Below, one piece after another: positions 35,126 through 44,141 of a DNA stretch of 64,000 nt. Position 1 is the first letter of the stretch. Each line of letters opens with the position of its first letter. A model generated the notes under the pieces. That model was given only the letters and a program-made list of their open reading frames with translations. It was not told the origin of the DNA and searched no databases. Location of the stretch: NCBI RefSeq assembly GCF_014395975.1, contig NZ_CP060714.1, positions 992,001-1,056,000 on the forward strand, read 5' to 3'. This DNA is from Diaphorobacter ruginosibacter. GTDB taxonomy: Bacteria; Pseudomonadota; Gammaproteobacteria; Burkholderiales; Burkholderiaceae_C. The position numbers and the translations under genes were made by a program.

Positions 35126-35623
35126 ATGATCGATATCGGTCTTTCGAAAATGGCACTCATCGGTGTGGTGGCGCTGGTCGTCATCGGACCGGAGAAGCTG
35201 CCCAAGGTGGCGCGCACGGTGGGAACCCTGCTCGGCAAGGCCCAGCGCTATGTGAACGACGTGAAGGCCGAGGTCAACCGCTCGATGGAGCTCGACGAAC
35301 TGCGCAAGATGAAGGACAACGTGGAGTCCGCCGCGCGCGATGTCGAGCATTCCATTCAGACCAGCGCCAAGGATTTCGAGAAGGAATGGAGCGACGTCAC
35401 GTCCTCCATCAACGATGCGGCCTCGGGCTCCACGGCTTCGGAATACGACTGGGGATCGAGCGGTGCATCCACCGTGATGCCGGCGTACAGCCATCCGCGC
35501 AAGAACTGGCGCCTCAAGCGTGGCGCCGTTCCGCAGTGGTACAAGTCGCGCGCGGGCGTGCGCACCAAGGCCCAGTCCGGCGCGGCGCGGGTGGCGAGGT
35601 TCCGTCCGCAGAAGCCACGCTGA
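35126..35623 (+). CDS. tatB: Sec-independent translocase subunit TatB
   Basis: The 165-residue protein starts MIDIGLSKMALIGVVALVVI and continues GPEKLPKVARTVG, the TatB hallmark of a short helix, a GPE hinge and a long amphipathic helix. The middle is a charged, probably coiled region, and the C-terminus is very basic. With TatC it forms the receptor for twin-arginine signals. Candidate Tat substrates in the window include the Rieske protein PetA. Confidence 0.94.
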   Translation: MIDIGLSKMALIGVVALVVIGPEKLPKVARTVGTLLGKAQRYVNDVKAEVNRSMELDELRKMKDNVESAARDVEHSIQTSAKDFEKEWSDVTSSINDAASGSTASEYDWGSSGASTVMPAYSHPRKNWRLKRGAVPQWYKSRAGVRTKAQSGAARVARFRPQKPR

Positions 35624-35742
35624 GCCCCAACAACGTGCGGCGATGTGTAGCAGTCGCCGCCATGTCCGCTGTGTGATCTTCATGCATGCGACATGTCCGA
35701 TTTCCGCATGGGGGCCGACAAGGCTCCCATACTTGTTTGATC

Positions 35743-36564
35743 ATGGCAGACCTTCCACCATCCCAAGAAGACGAATTGGCCGGCACCGAGCAGCCCTTCG
35801 TGCAGCACCTCATGGAGCTGCGCGATCGGCTGCTGTACGGTATTTATGGCCTTATCGTGGCCGGGGTGCTGCTTGCCATCTGGCCGGGGCCGGACGGCCT
35901 GATCGATTTCATCGCGCATCCGATCAAGATGCACATGCCGCCCGACGCCAAGCTGATCGCGGTGGGTGTGTTCTCTCCCTTCATCGTGCCGCTCAAGGTG
36001 CTCGCGATGGCGGCCGTGCTGCTGGCGCTGCCATGGCTCATGTACCAGGCCTGGGCCTTCGTGGCGCCGGGCCTGTATTCGCACGAGAAGAAGTTCGCGC
36101 TGCCGCTGATCTTCTTCGGCAGCCTGCTGGCCTACGGCGGCATCGCGTTCGTGCAGCTCTTCGTGCTGGACCGCATGTTCGGCTTCATCCAGCATTTCAC
36201 GCCGGCCAGCGTTGCAGCCACGCCTGACATTTCCTCGTATGTCGAGGCAATCCTGTCGCTGTACATCGCGTTCGGCCTGGCGTTCCAGGTGCCGATCGTG
36301 GTGATCCTGCTGGTGCGCATGGGCATCGTCGAAATCGAGAAGCTCAAGTCGTTCAGAGGCTATTTCATCGTGCTGGCGTTCGTCGTGGCCGCCGTGGTGA
36401 CGCCGCCTGACGTGCTCTCGCAGGTGTCGCTCGCCGTGCCGATGATCTTCCTGTACGAGATCGGCATTCTTGCCGCCGGCTGGTTCCAGAAGAATGCCAA
36501 GAAGCCCGGCGAGGAGGACACTCCGGCGCAAGAGGGTGACAAGGCGGGCGACAAGGCCGGTTGA
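35743..36564 (+). CDS. tatC: Sec-independent translocase subunit TatC
   Basis: The 273-residue membrane protein has six predicted helices and the N-terminal TatC signature QHLMELRDRLLYGIYG, followed by PLKVLAMAAVLLALPWLMYQ and the FVAPGLYSHEKK loop. TatC recognises twin-arginine signal peptides. The ATG at 35743 gives the usual length; the frame stays open upstream without a ribosome site. An intrinsic terminator about 125 bases downstream ends the operon. Confidence 0.95.
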   Translation: MADLPPSQEDELAGTEQPFVQHLMELRDRLLYGIYGLIVAGVLLAIWPGPDGLIDFIAHPIKMHMPPDAKLIAVGVFSPFIVPLKVLAMAAVLLALPWLMYQAWAFVAPGLYSHEKKFALPLIFFGSLLAYGGIAFVQLFVLDRMFGFIQHFTPASVAATPDISSYVEAILSLYIAFGLAFQVPIVVILLVRMGIVEIEKLKSFRGYFIVLAFVVAAVVTPPDVLSQVSLAVPMIFLYEIGILAAGWFQKNAKKPGEEDTPAQEGDKAGDKAG

Positions 36565-36690
36565 GCGGGTCGGGATCAGGGGCGGTGAGAGAAGGAAGGC
36601 TTTGACTCCGGGTGGGGCGTGCACTTCCGGGGCAGGTCGATATCCGCCTGAGTCCCGACCGATCCATGTGAGCATGGGGCGTCAGAATCA

Positions 36691-36725
36691 AAAAGGGCAG
36701 TCCGCTCAACCGGACTGCCCTTTTT
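36691..36725. terminator. Bidirectional terminator between tatC and the protease gene
   Basis: A 14-bp stem (36691-36704 with 36711-36724) has a six-base loop and carries A-rich and T-rich flanks on the two sides. It sits between convergent genes and should serve both the tat operon and the minus-strand protease gene. Confidence 0.9.
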
Positions 36726-36734
36726 ACTTTCGGA

Positions 36735-37880
36735 TCAGCGTTGTACGCGGCGGGGTGTGGGTGGACGCTTGCCGGGAATGATCGTCACGTCAGCTTCCTT
36801 GTCGCCGCGCCGCAGCTTGAACGTCGTCTCCACGCCGGGCCTGAGTGCCGCCACGGCCGTGAGCAGTTCCGAGACATTGCGGATCGGCTTGTCGCCTACT
36901 TGCTCGATGATGTCGCCGGGACGCAGGCCTGCCTGTGCAGCGGGGCCGCCCTGCAATACGCCGGTGATGATCACGCCTTCGGAGGTCTTGACGCCGAAGG
37001 TTTCCGCGAGTTCAGGCGAGAGTTCGTTGGGCTCTGCCCCGATCCAGCCACGCGTGACCTGACCGTCCTTCACGATGCCGTCGAGCACCAGGCGGGCCAC
37101 GGAAACCGGAATCGCGAAGCCGATGCCCATGCTGCCGCCGGAGCGAGAGTAGATGGCCGTGTTGATGCCCAGGAGATTGCCGTTCACGTCGACGAGCGCG
37201 CCGCCCGAATTGCCCGGATTGATGGCTGCATCGGTCTGGATGAAGTTCTCGAACGTGTTGATGCCAAGCTGGCTGCGGCCCAGGGCGGAGACGATGCCGC
37301 TGGTCACGGTCTGCCCCACGCCGAACGGATTGCCGATGGCGAGCACGCGGTCTCCCACGGCAAGCTGGTCGGAATCGCCCAGCACGATGACGGGCAGCTT
37401 GTCCAGGTCGATCTTGAGGATCGCGAGATCGGTGTCGGGGTCGGTGCCGATCACCTTGGCTTGGGCGTGGCGTGAGTCGGTGAGCGTGACCTCGATCTCG
37501 TCGGCACCCTCCACCACGTGGTTGTTGGTAAGGATGAAGCCGTCCGGGCTGACGATCACGCCGCTGCCCAGGCCCACCTGAGCCTGGTTGCCCTGGTCGC
37601 CAAAGAAGAATTCGAACCAGGGGTCATTGCTGCGCGGTGAGCGGGCCGCCTTGCTGGTGTTGATGCTGACGACGGCGGGCGAGGCCTTGCGCGCGGCGGC
37701 ACTCAGGCTGCCGGGTGCCGGCTCCGCACGCGTTGCCGGCGGTGCCTCGATGAGGCTGATGCCCGCGCTGCTGCGCGCGGCTCCGCGCTGGAGCCAGCTC
37801 GGCTGCAGTGTTGCCACCACGAAATAGGCGGCCAGCACCACGGTGACGGCCTGGGAGAAAAGCAGCCAGAAGCGCTTCAT
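36735..37880 (-). CDS. Membrane-anchored HtrA/Deg-type serine protease with one PDZ domain
   Basis: From the ATG at 37880 the protein has 381 residues. An N-terminal helix (WLLFSQAVTVVLAAYFVVATL) is probably an uncleaved anchor. The trypsin-like domain has the catalytic His in TNNHVVEGADEIEV, Asp in DTDLAILKIDL and Ser in NPGNSGGALVDVNGN. A single PDZ domain with GGPAAQAGLRPGDIIEQVGD follows. The single PDZ plus anchor resembles DegS more than DegP, so a role in periplasmic protein quality control or sigma-E signalling is plausible. A start at 37910 would add ten residues. Confidence 0.88.
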   Translation of the reverse strand: MKRFWLLFSQAVTVVLAAYFVVATLQPSWLQRGAARSSAGISLIEAPPATRAEPAPGSLSAAARKASPAVVSINTSKAARSPRSNDPWFEFFFGDQGNQAQVGLGSGVIVSPDGFILTNNHVVEGADEIEVTLTDSRHAQAKVIGTDPDTDLAILKIDLDKLPVIVLGDSDQLAVGDRVLAIGNPFGVGQTVTSGIVSALGRSQLGINTFENFIQTDAAINPGNSGGALVDVNGNLLGINTAIYSRSGGSMGIGFAIPVSVARLVLDGIVKDGQVTRGWIGAEPNELSPELAETFGVKTSEGVIITGVLQGGPAAQAGLRPGDIIEQVGDKPIRNVSELLTAVAALRPGVETTFKLRRGDKEADVTIIPGKRPPTPRRVQR

Positions 37881-38191
37881 GTGTTGTTTCTTTATCCGCA
37901 AATAAGGCATTGTCGCGCGTTTGCGCGGGAAACCGGGAGATGGCGCACGCCAGCGGCCGGATACACAACCATTTACTTTTCATGGTTGTTGGATGGCATT
38001 CTGTTGCAATCAAGGGGTAACCCTTAGTATGGGGTCAACTGCCACGGCACCCATTCAGGGCAATCCTCCACACCCCCGTGGATTGCCTCTCATCGGTGAC
38101 CCGACCGGTATCCCTGCGAAGGGTGGGTCCAGTGGCGCGACCCGATCGCCAGACGCCGTGCAGTTGTTCGTCCGAACCACTGATTCACGCA
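37881..38191. other. Divergent intergenic region, protease gene and MFS gene
   Basis: The 311 bases between the two divergent starts must contain promoters for both genes. The stretch around 37970-38040 is less GC-rich than its surroundings. No clear operator or hairpin was seen, and the in-frame extension of the MFS gene (from 38078) has no ribosome site. Confidence 0.4.
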
Positions 38192-39520
38192 ATGACTCCA
38201 TCGACTTTGGCGGCCTCGTCCGCATCCGCATCCGGTGATGCTCCGCATCGCAACCTCAACAAAAAAGACTACCAAACATTGGGCCTGTCGGCTCTCGGCG
38301 GAACGCTCGAGTTCTACGACTTCGTCGTCTACGTGTTTTTCGCCAACGTCCTTGGCGCACTGTTCTTTCCCTCCGACATGCCCGACTGGCTGCGCCAGTT
38401 GCAGACGCTGGGCATCTTCGCGGCAGGCTACCTGGCGCGTCCGATCGGCGGCATCATCATCGCCCACTTCGGTGACCGGCTGGGACGCAAGCGCATGTTC
38501 ACGCTGTCGATCTTCCTGATGGCGGTCCCGACGCTGGTGATCGGCCTGTTGCCCACCTATGCGACGATTGGTGTGGCCGCGCCGCTGTTGCTGCTGCTCA
38601 TGCGCGTGATGCAGGGTGCCGCGATCGGCGGCGAGATGCCCGGAGCATGGGTGTTCGTCGCGGAGCACGTACCGCAGCGCAACTACGGACTGGCGGTGGG
38701 GACCCTCACCGCTGGCATCACGGGCGGCATTCTGCTGGGGTCATTGATCGCCGTGGCGATCAACACCCACTACAGAGCCTCGGAGATCGACGCGTTTGCC
38801 TGGCGCATCCCGTTCATCCTGGGCGGCGTGTTCGGCCTGATTTCCGTCTATCTGCGGCGCTTCCTGGAGGAAACGCCCATCTTCAAGGAGCTGGCCGCAC
38901 GCAAGAAGACGGCCGGCGAACTGCCCGTGAAGACCGTCCTGCGCGAGCACCGGCCCGCGATGCTGCTGGTGGCGCTCATGACCTGGGTGCTGTCCACGAC
39001 CGTGGTGGTGGTGATCCTGATGACTCCGACCTATCTGCAGAAGGTGTTCCACGTGCCGGCGGCACTGTCGCTGCAGGCCAATGTGGCCGCGACGCTCACG
39101 CTCACCATCGGCTGTGCGGTCTGCGGCTGGGCGACCGATCGCATCGGCACCAAGGCCGTGATGCTGATGGGCTGGGGAGGCCTGGCTATCACCGCGTACC
39201 TGTTCTATCTGAACCTGCCCGGCTCCCCCGAGTCTCTGGTGTGGACCTATGCCCTGGTCGGCTTTTTCTGCGGCTCGATTTCCTTGCTTCCGATCACGGG
39301 CGTGCGTGCATTCCCGCCCGCCGTGCGCTTCACCGGGCTTTCGTTTGCCTACAACATGGCCTATGCCGTGTTTGGCGGACTGACGCCCATCATCATCAGC
39401 CTTTGGCAGCAGCATGACCTGATGGCACCTGCGCACTATGTGGCCGCCATGGGCGTCCTCGGCTTCCTGCTGGGCTTCTGGCCGCTGGCCTCGCGTGGCT
39501 GGCAGCCGGCGCGCGGGTAG
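38192..39520 (+). CDS. MFS transporter, metabolite:proton symporter type
   Basis: The 442-residue protein has about twelve hydrophobic segments. LEFYDFVVYVFFANVL in the first helix and GDRLGRKRMFTLSIFLM between helices 2 and 3 are typical of the metabolite:H+ symporter subfamily (ProP, KgtP, citrate carriers). A second family-like loop, DRIGTKAVMLMG, lies between helices 8 and 9. The substrate is probably an organic acid or osmolyte but cannot be read from the sequence. The ATG at 38192 starts MTPSTLAASS. Confidence 0.88.
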   Translation: MTPSTLAASSASASGDAPHRNLNKKDYQTLGLSALGGTLEFYDFVVYVFFANVLGALFFPSDMPDWLRQLQTLGIFAAGYLARPIGGIIIAHFGDRLGRKRMFTLSIFLMAVPTLVIGLLPTYATIGVAAPLLLLLMRVMQGAAIGGEMPGAWVFVAEHVPQRNYGLAVGTLTAGITGGILLGSLIAVAINTHYRASEIDAFAWRIPFILGGVFGLISVYLRRFLEETPIFKELAARKKTAGELPVKTVLREHRPAMLLVALMTWVLSTTVVVVILMTPTYLQKVFHVPAALSLQANVAATLTLTIGCAVCGWATDRIGTKAVMLMGWGGLAITAYLFYLNLPGSPESLVWTYALVGFFCGSISLLPITGVRAFPPAVRFTGLSFAYNMAYAVFGGLTPIIISLWQQHDLMAPAHYVAAMGVLGFLLGFWPLASRGWQPARG

Positions 39521-39584
39521 GCGGCAAGGAAGGTGGACGCAGATGGCTGGCTGTCCGGCCCATGCATCTGGGACAATCCGATGC

Positions 39585-40334
39585 ATGAGCACTTCAAGGC
39601 AAACCCTGCTGTCCACCTTCGACGAACTCCTGCAGCCCGAGCGCTTCAAGGACTATGGCCCCAATGGGCTGCAGGTCGAGGGCAAGGAAACCATTTCGCG
39701 CATCGTGAGCGGCGTCACCGCCAGCCGGGCGCTGATCGAGGCGGCGATTGCACAACGCGCCGACGCGATCTTCGTGCACCACGGACTGTTCTGGCGCGGA
39801 ATGGACGGACGCATCACGGGCTGGATGAAGCAGCGCATCCAGTTGCTGCTGGCGCATGACATCAACCTCTTCGCCTACCACCTCCCGCTCGATGCGCATC
39901 CTGTACTCGGCAACAATGCACAACTCGGCCGCGTGCTCGGACTGGAGGCGGACGGCTGCTTCGGCGACCAGAATCTGGGCGTGATCGGGTCGGGAGCCTT
40001 TGCGGATGCAGCGGCCCTGGCCGTGCACGTGCAAGACCGGCTCGGGCGTTCCACGGTCCTGGTCGGCGATGCGGGCAGGCCCATCCGGCGCGTGGCCTGG
40101 TGTACGGGCGGAGCGCAGGGGTTTTTCGAATCGGCCGTCGCAGCGGGGGCCGACGCCTACATCACGGGCGAAATCTCCGAACCACAGGCGCACCTTGCAA
40201 GGGAAACCGGTGTTGCGTTCATCGCCGCCGGCCACCATGCCACCGAGCGCTATGGTGCCCCGGCGACCTGCGGCCATGTGGCCGGGCTACTGGGCATCGA
40301 GCACCATTTCATCGAGATCGACAATCCGGCCTGA
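39585..40334 (+). CDS. NIF3 / YbgI family dinuclear-metal protein
   Basis: The 249-residue protein has the family metal-binding residues in DAIFVHHGLFW and the C-terminal AAGHHATERYG, plus YGPNGLQVEGKE near the start. YbgI-type proteins form ring-shaped hexamers with two metals per subunit. They are sometimes called type 2 GTP cyclohydrolase I, but their cellular role is not settled. It lies 51 bases upstream of pdxA in the same direction. Confidence 0.9.
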   Translation: MSTSRQTLLSTFDELLQPERFKDYGPNGLQVEGKETISRIVSGVTASRALIEAAIAQRADAIFVHHGLFWRGMDGRITGWMKQRIQLLLAHDINLFAYHLPLDAHPVLGNNAQLGRVLGLEADGCFGDQNLGVIGSGAFADAAALAVHVQDRLGRSTVLVGDAGRPIRRVAWCTGGAQGFFESAVAAGADAYITGEISEPQAHLARETGVAFIAAGHHATERYGAPATCGHVAGLLGIEHHFIEIDNPA

Positions 40335-40385
40335 AACGCCACGGCGACGGGACTGTCTACCTGGTTTTTGAAGAGCATTTCCAAG

Positions 40386-41438
40386 ATGAACACAGCAAAG
40401 CCCCTCGTCATCACGCAGGGCGACCCGGCGGGGATCGGCCCCGAAATCATCGTCAAGGCATTCCGCGACGCCCCGGATGTGATGCGGCACTGCTTCGTGG
40501 CGGGCGACGTCGCCACCCTGAGGCGCGCCGCGCGCTGCGTGCTGCGGGGCGCGGACATGGAGATCCCGGTGGCTCGCATCGACGATGCAGCAGAGGCCAT
40601 GTACATGCCGCCTCGTTGCGTACCGGTGCTGCAATTGCCCGATGCGGTGGCGGACGTGCCCTTCGGCAGGATCACCGAAGCCGGGGGGCGGGCCGCAGCC
40701 GCGGCGGTTGTCTGGGCGGCCCGGGCGGCGCTCTCGGGTGAGGTGGCGGCCCTGTGCACGGCACCGCTGCACAAGGAGGCCCTGTCGCTTGCGGGCGTGA
40801 GCTATCCCGGCCATACCGAGCTGCTGCAGGCAGAGGCCGCGCATTTCGCGGGCAAGCCGGTCTCCCACATGCCCGTGCGGATGATGTTGGCGAATGACGA
40901 GTTGCGCACGGTCCTGGTCAGCATCCATGTCTCGCTGCGTGCGGCGCTCGATGCGGTGACCCACGACAATGTGCTGCAGACCTTGCGCATCACCCACGGC
41001 GCGTTGAGCCTGGCCTTGGGCCGTGCGCCGCGCATCGGGGTAGCGGGCCTGAACCCGCATGCGGGCGAGGGCGGTCTCTTCGGACGGGAAGAAATCGACA
41101 TCATCGCGCCAGCCATCGCCGCTGCCTGCGCCGAGGGCATTGATGCGCACGGGCCGTTCGCACCGGACACGGTCTACATGCGCGCGCGCAGCACGCCGGA
41201 GCGTGCCGGCGAATTCGACGTGGTGATTTCGATGTACCACGACCAAGGGTTGATACCGATTAAGTATCTCGGTGTGGACAAGGGTGTGAATGTGACGTTG
41301 GGGTTGCCGCTGATCCGCACCAGTCCGGATCATGGAACCGCATTCGATATAGCCGGCAAGGGAATCGCCGACGCGGGCAGTTTGATTGAATCGATTCTGG
41401 TCGCGAAGCGCCTCGCGGGTGTGAATGCTGGAATATAA
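40386..41438 (+). CDS. pdxA: 4-hydroxythreonine-4-phosphate dehydrogenase PdxA
   Basis: PdxA oxidises 4-phosphohydroxythreonine in pyridoxal phosphate synthesis. The 350-residue protein has VITQGDPAGIGPEIIVKAF at the N-terminus, the metal-ligand region SYPGHTELLQ, AGLNPHAGEGGLFGREE and MYHDQGLIPIKYLG with the catalytic and metal-binding residues. It is slightly longer than the typical 330. An intrinsic terminator follows 36 bases after the stop. Confidence 0.95.
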   Translation: MNTAKPLVITQGDPAGIGPEIIVKAFRDAPDVMRHCFVAGDVATLRRAARCVLRGADMEIPVARIDDAAEAMYMPPRCVPVLQLPDAVADVPFGRITEAGGRAAAAAVVWAARAALSGEVAALCTAPLHKEALSLAGVSYPGHTELLQAEAAHFAGKPVSHMPVRMMLANDELRTVLVSIHVSLRAALDAVTHDNVLQTLRITHGALSLALGRAPRIGVAGLNPHAGEGGLFGREEIDIIAPAIAAACAEGIDAHGPFAPDTVYMRARSTPERAGEFDVVISMYHDQGLIPIKYLGVDKGVNVTLGLPLIRTSPDHGTAFDIAGKGIADAGSLIESILVAKRLAGVNAGI

Positions 41439-41473
41439 GTAATTGGCTATATTTGGCAAATGTGATCAAAAGC

Positions 41474-41502
41474 AAAACGCCGCTCGACTGAGCGGCGTTT
41501 TT
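41474..41502. terminator. Bidirectional terminator between pdxA and mscL
   Basis: A perfect 12-bp stem (AAAACGCCGCTC with GAGCGGCGTTTT) with a four-base GACT loop is flanked by A- and T-runs. It lies between the convergent pdxA and mscL genes and can serve both. Confidence 0.92.
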
Positions 41503-41528
41503 CATTTGACTGTTGTAAAAATAATGAA

Positions 41529-41957
41529 TCAGCGCTTCAGGCTGTCGCGAATTTCACGCAGCAGAACGATGTCTTCAGCGGGGGCCGCAGGTGCTGGCGC
41601 CTCAGCGGGCGCTTCGCGCTTGAGACGGTTGATCTGCTTGACCATCAGGAAAATGATGAAGGCCAGGATGATGAAGTTCACCGCCACGGTGATGAAGTTG
41701 CCATAGGCAAATACAGGCACGCCTGCCTTGCGCAGGGCGTCCAGGGTATGAGGTATACCCTCTGGCGCGGTCCCGAGAACCAAGAAAAGATTGGAAAAAT
41801 CGAGCTTGCCGAAGATCAAGCCGACCAGCGGCATGATGAGGTCGTTCACGACGGAGTCCACGATCTTGCCGAACGCCCCTCCGATGATCACACCGACGGC
41901 CAGATCGACCACATTGCCCTTGACCGCGAACTCGCGAAATTCAGACATAAAGCTCAT
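41529..41957 (-). CDS. mscL: Large-conductance mechanosensitive channel MscL
   Basis: The 142-residue protein starts MSFMSEFREFAVKGNVVDLA and continues with GVIIGGAFGKIVDSVVNDLIMP, the pore helix of MscL. A second transmembrane helix (FITVAVNFIILAFIIFLMVK) follows, then an Ala/Pro-rich linker and a C-terminal helical bundle segment. MscL opens under membrane tension to release solutes during osmotic downshock. AAAGGAA lies seven bases before the ATG at 41957. Confidence 0.96.
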   Translation of the reverse strand: MSFMSEFREFAVKGNVVDLAVGVIIGGAFGKIVDSVVNDLIMPLVGLIFGKLDFSNLFLVLGTAPEGIPHTLDALRKAGVPVFAYGNFITVAVNFIILAFIIFLMVKQINRLKREAPAEAPAPAAPAEDIVLLREIRDSLKR

Positions 41958-42092
41958 AAATGAATTCCTTTGATATAGATGAAAACACTGAAGTATTGCC
42001 TAGCTTAAGGGTGATTGCTATGGTGCATTAACCATTTTCACTCCGCTACAATTTATTGTTGACCCTATTAGCGATGCATATCGAGGACCCCC

Positions 42093-42692
42093 ATGAGTGA
42101 ATCCCGGATCGACTCCAGCAAGCGGACGTGGTTAATTGCGTCAGGCTGTGCTGGTGCTGTGGGCGGCGTTGCAGTTGCCGTTCCCTTCGTAAGCACATTC
42201 CAGCCATCCGAAAAGGCCAAGGCCGCGGGCGCACCGGTCGAGGTGGACATCTCGTCTCTCCAGGAGGGGGAGAAGCTGACGGTCGAATGGCGGGGCAAGC
42301 CCGTCTGGATCGTCAAGCGCACCAAGGAGCAGATCGCCGAGTTGCCGGCCCTCGATTCGCAGCTGGCGGATCCGCAATCGCTGCGGCATCCCGATGAATT
42401 CACGCCACCCTACGCCCGCAACGAGGCGCGCTCGATCAAGCCTGAGATCCTGGTGGTCGTGGGCATCTGCACCCACCTCGGCTGCTCTCCCACGGACAAG
42501 TTCCATGCGGGTCCCCAGCCTTCGCTGCCAGACGACTGGAAGGGCGGTTTCCTGTGCCCCTGCCATGGCTCCACGTTCGATATGGCCGGCCGTGTCTTCA
42601 AGAACAAGCCCGCACCCGACAATCTGGAAGTTCCGCCGCACATGTATCTGTCCGATACCCGGCTGCTGATCGGTGACGACAAGAAGGCTTGA
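42093..42692 (+). CDS. petA: Ubiquinol-cytochrome c reductase Rieske iron-sulfur subunit PetA
   Basis: The 199-residue Rieske protein carries the 2Fe-2S ligands in CTHLGC (from about residue 126) and CPCHGS, and a C-terminal region with PPHMYLSD. The N-terminal helix follows SSKRTWLIASGC, a twin-arginine-like signal in which the pair is Lys-Arg rather than Arg-Arg. Rieske proteins are exported by Tat and stay anchored by this helix. It is the first gene of the bc1 operon; petB follows after 11 bases. Confidence 0.96.
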   Translation: MSESRIDSSKRTWLIASGCAGAVGGVAVAVPFVSTFQPSEKAKAAGAPVEVDISSLQEGEKLTVEWRGKPVWIVKRTKEQIAELPALDSQLADPQSLRHPDEFTPPYARNEARSIKPEILVVVGICTHLGCSPTDKFHAGPQPSLPDDWKGGFLCPCHGSTFDMAGRVFKNKPAPDNLEVPPHMYLSDTRLLIGDDKKA

Positions 42693-42703
42693 GGGAGAAC
42701 ACA

Positions 42704-44125
42704 ATGGCTGAATACCGCGAATTCAAGGAAGTCTCTCCCAACGCCTCTGCGGTCGAGAAGACGACCAACTGGCTGGAAAACCGCTTTCCCACTGCATTCG
42801 ATGCCTATCGGGTGCACATGTCGGAGTACTACGCTCCGAAGAACTTCAACTTCTGGTACATCTTCGGTTCGCTCGCGCTGTTGGTGCTGGTGATCCAGAT
42901 CGTCACCGGCATCTTCCTCGTGATGCACTACAAGCCCGATGCCGCCAAGGCGTTCGAGTCGGTCGAGTACATCATGCGCGACGTGCCCTGGGGTTGGCTG
43001 ATCCGCTACATGCACTCCACCGGCGCGTCCGCGTTCTTCGTCGTCGTCTATCTGCACATGTTCCGCGGGCTGCTGTACGGCTCGTACCGCAAGCCGCGCG
43101 AACTGGTCTGGATCTTCGGCTGCGCCATCTTCCTTGCGCTGATGGCCGAGGCGTTCATGGGCTACCTGCTGCCATGGGGCCAGATGTCCTACTGGGGCGC
43201 GCAGGTCATCGTGAACCTGTTCGCCGCGATTCCCTTCGTCGGCCCCGACCTCGCGCTGCTGATCCGTGGCGACTATGTGGTGGGCGACGCAACGCTGAAC
43301 CGCTTCTTCAGCTTCCACGTGATCGCGGTGCCGCTGGTGCTGCTCGGCCTGGTGGTGGCCCACCTGCTGGCGCTGCACGATGTGGGTTCCAACAACCCCG
43401 ATGGCATCGAGATCAAGGGTCCGGGCAAGCCGGTCGACGACAAGGGCCACCCGCTCGACGGCGTGCCGTTCCATCCCTACTACACAGTGCACGACATCTT
43501 CGGCGTCTGCATCTTCCTGTTCATCTTCTCGGCGGTGGTGTTCTTCGCGCCTGAGTTTGGCGGGTACTTCCTCGAGTACAACAACTTCATTCCGGCCGAC
43601 CCGCTGAAGACGCCGAACCACATCGCGCCCGTCTGGTACTTCACGCCGTTCTACTCGATGCTGCGTGCCATCACCAGCGAGATGATGTATGCGCTGATCG
43701 CCTGCGTGGTGCTGGGCGCCGGCTACGGCATCTTCAAGTCCGCACTGCCGAAGATCGCCAAGGGCGCGGTCGCGGTGGCTGCGATTGTCGTGATTGCCCT
43801 CATGCTCTCGATCGACGCCAAGTTCTGGGGCGTGGTGGTGATGGGTGGCGCTGTGATCATCCTGTTCTTCCTGCCATGGCTGGACCAAAGCCCTGCACGT
43901 TCCATTCGCTATCGTCCCGGCTGGCACAAGTGGCTGTATGCCATCTTCGTGGTCTGGTTCGTGGTTCTGGCATACCTTGGCGTCCAGCCACCGTCGCCGA
44001 TCGGCGAGCGCGTCTCGCAGGTAGGTACGCTGTTCTATTTCGGCTTCTTCCTGTTGATGCCGTGGTGGTCCCGCCTGGGCGAGCCCAAGCCGGTACCGGA
44101 CCGCGTCACCTTTGCCGCGCATTGA
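42704..44125 (+). CDS. petB: Cytochrome b subunit of the bc1 complex PetB
   Basis: The 473-residue membrane protein is a full-length cytochrome b. The haem-ligand helices contain GIFLVMHYKP, RYMHSTGASAFFVVVYLHMFRGL and FFSFHVIAVPLVLLGLVVAHL with their histidines. The quinol-site motif appears as PADPLKTPNHIAPVWYF, the family's PEW-type region. AGGGAG precedes the ATG at 42704. It passes electrons between quinone sites inside the complex made with PetA and PetC. Confidence 0.97.
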   Translation: MAEYREFKEVSPNASAVEKTTNWLENRFPTAFDAYRVHMSEYYAPKNFNFWYIFGSLALLVLVIQIVTGIFLVMHYKPDAAKAFESVEYIMRDVPWGWLIRYMHSTGASAFFVVVYLHMFRGLLYGSYRKPRELVWIFGCAIFLALMAEAFMGYLLPWGQMSYWGAQVIVNLFAAIPFVGPDLALLIRGDYVVGDATLNRFFSFHVIAVPLVLLGLVVAHLLALHDVGSNNPDGIEIKGPGKPVDDKGHPLDGVPFHPYYTVHDIFGVCIFLFIFSAVVFFAPEFGGYFLEYNNFIPADPLKTPNHIAPVWYFTPFYSMLRAITSEMMYALIACVVLGAGYGIFKSALPKIAKGAVAVAAIVVIALMLSIDAKFWGVVVMGGAVIILFFLPWLDQSPARSIRYRPGWHKWLYAIFVVWFVVLAYLGVQPPSPIGERVSQVGTLFYFGFFLLMPWWSRLGEPKPVPDRVTFAAH

Positions 44126-44141
44126 GCAGGAGCCACACACC

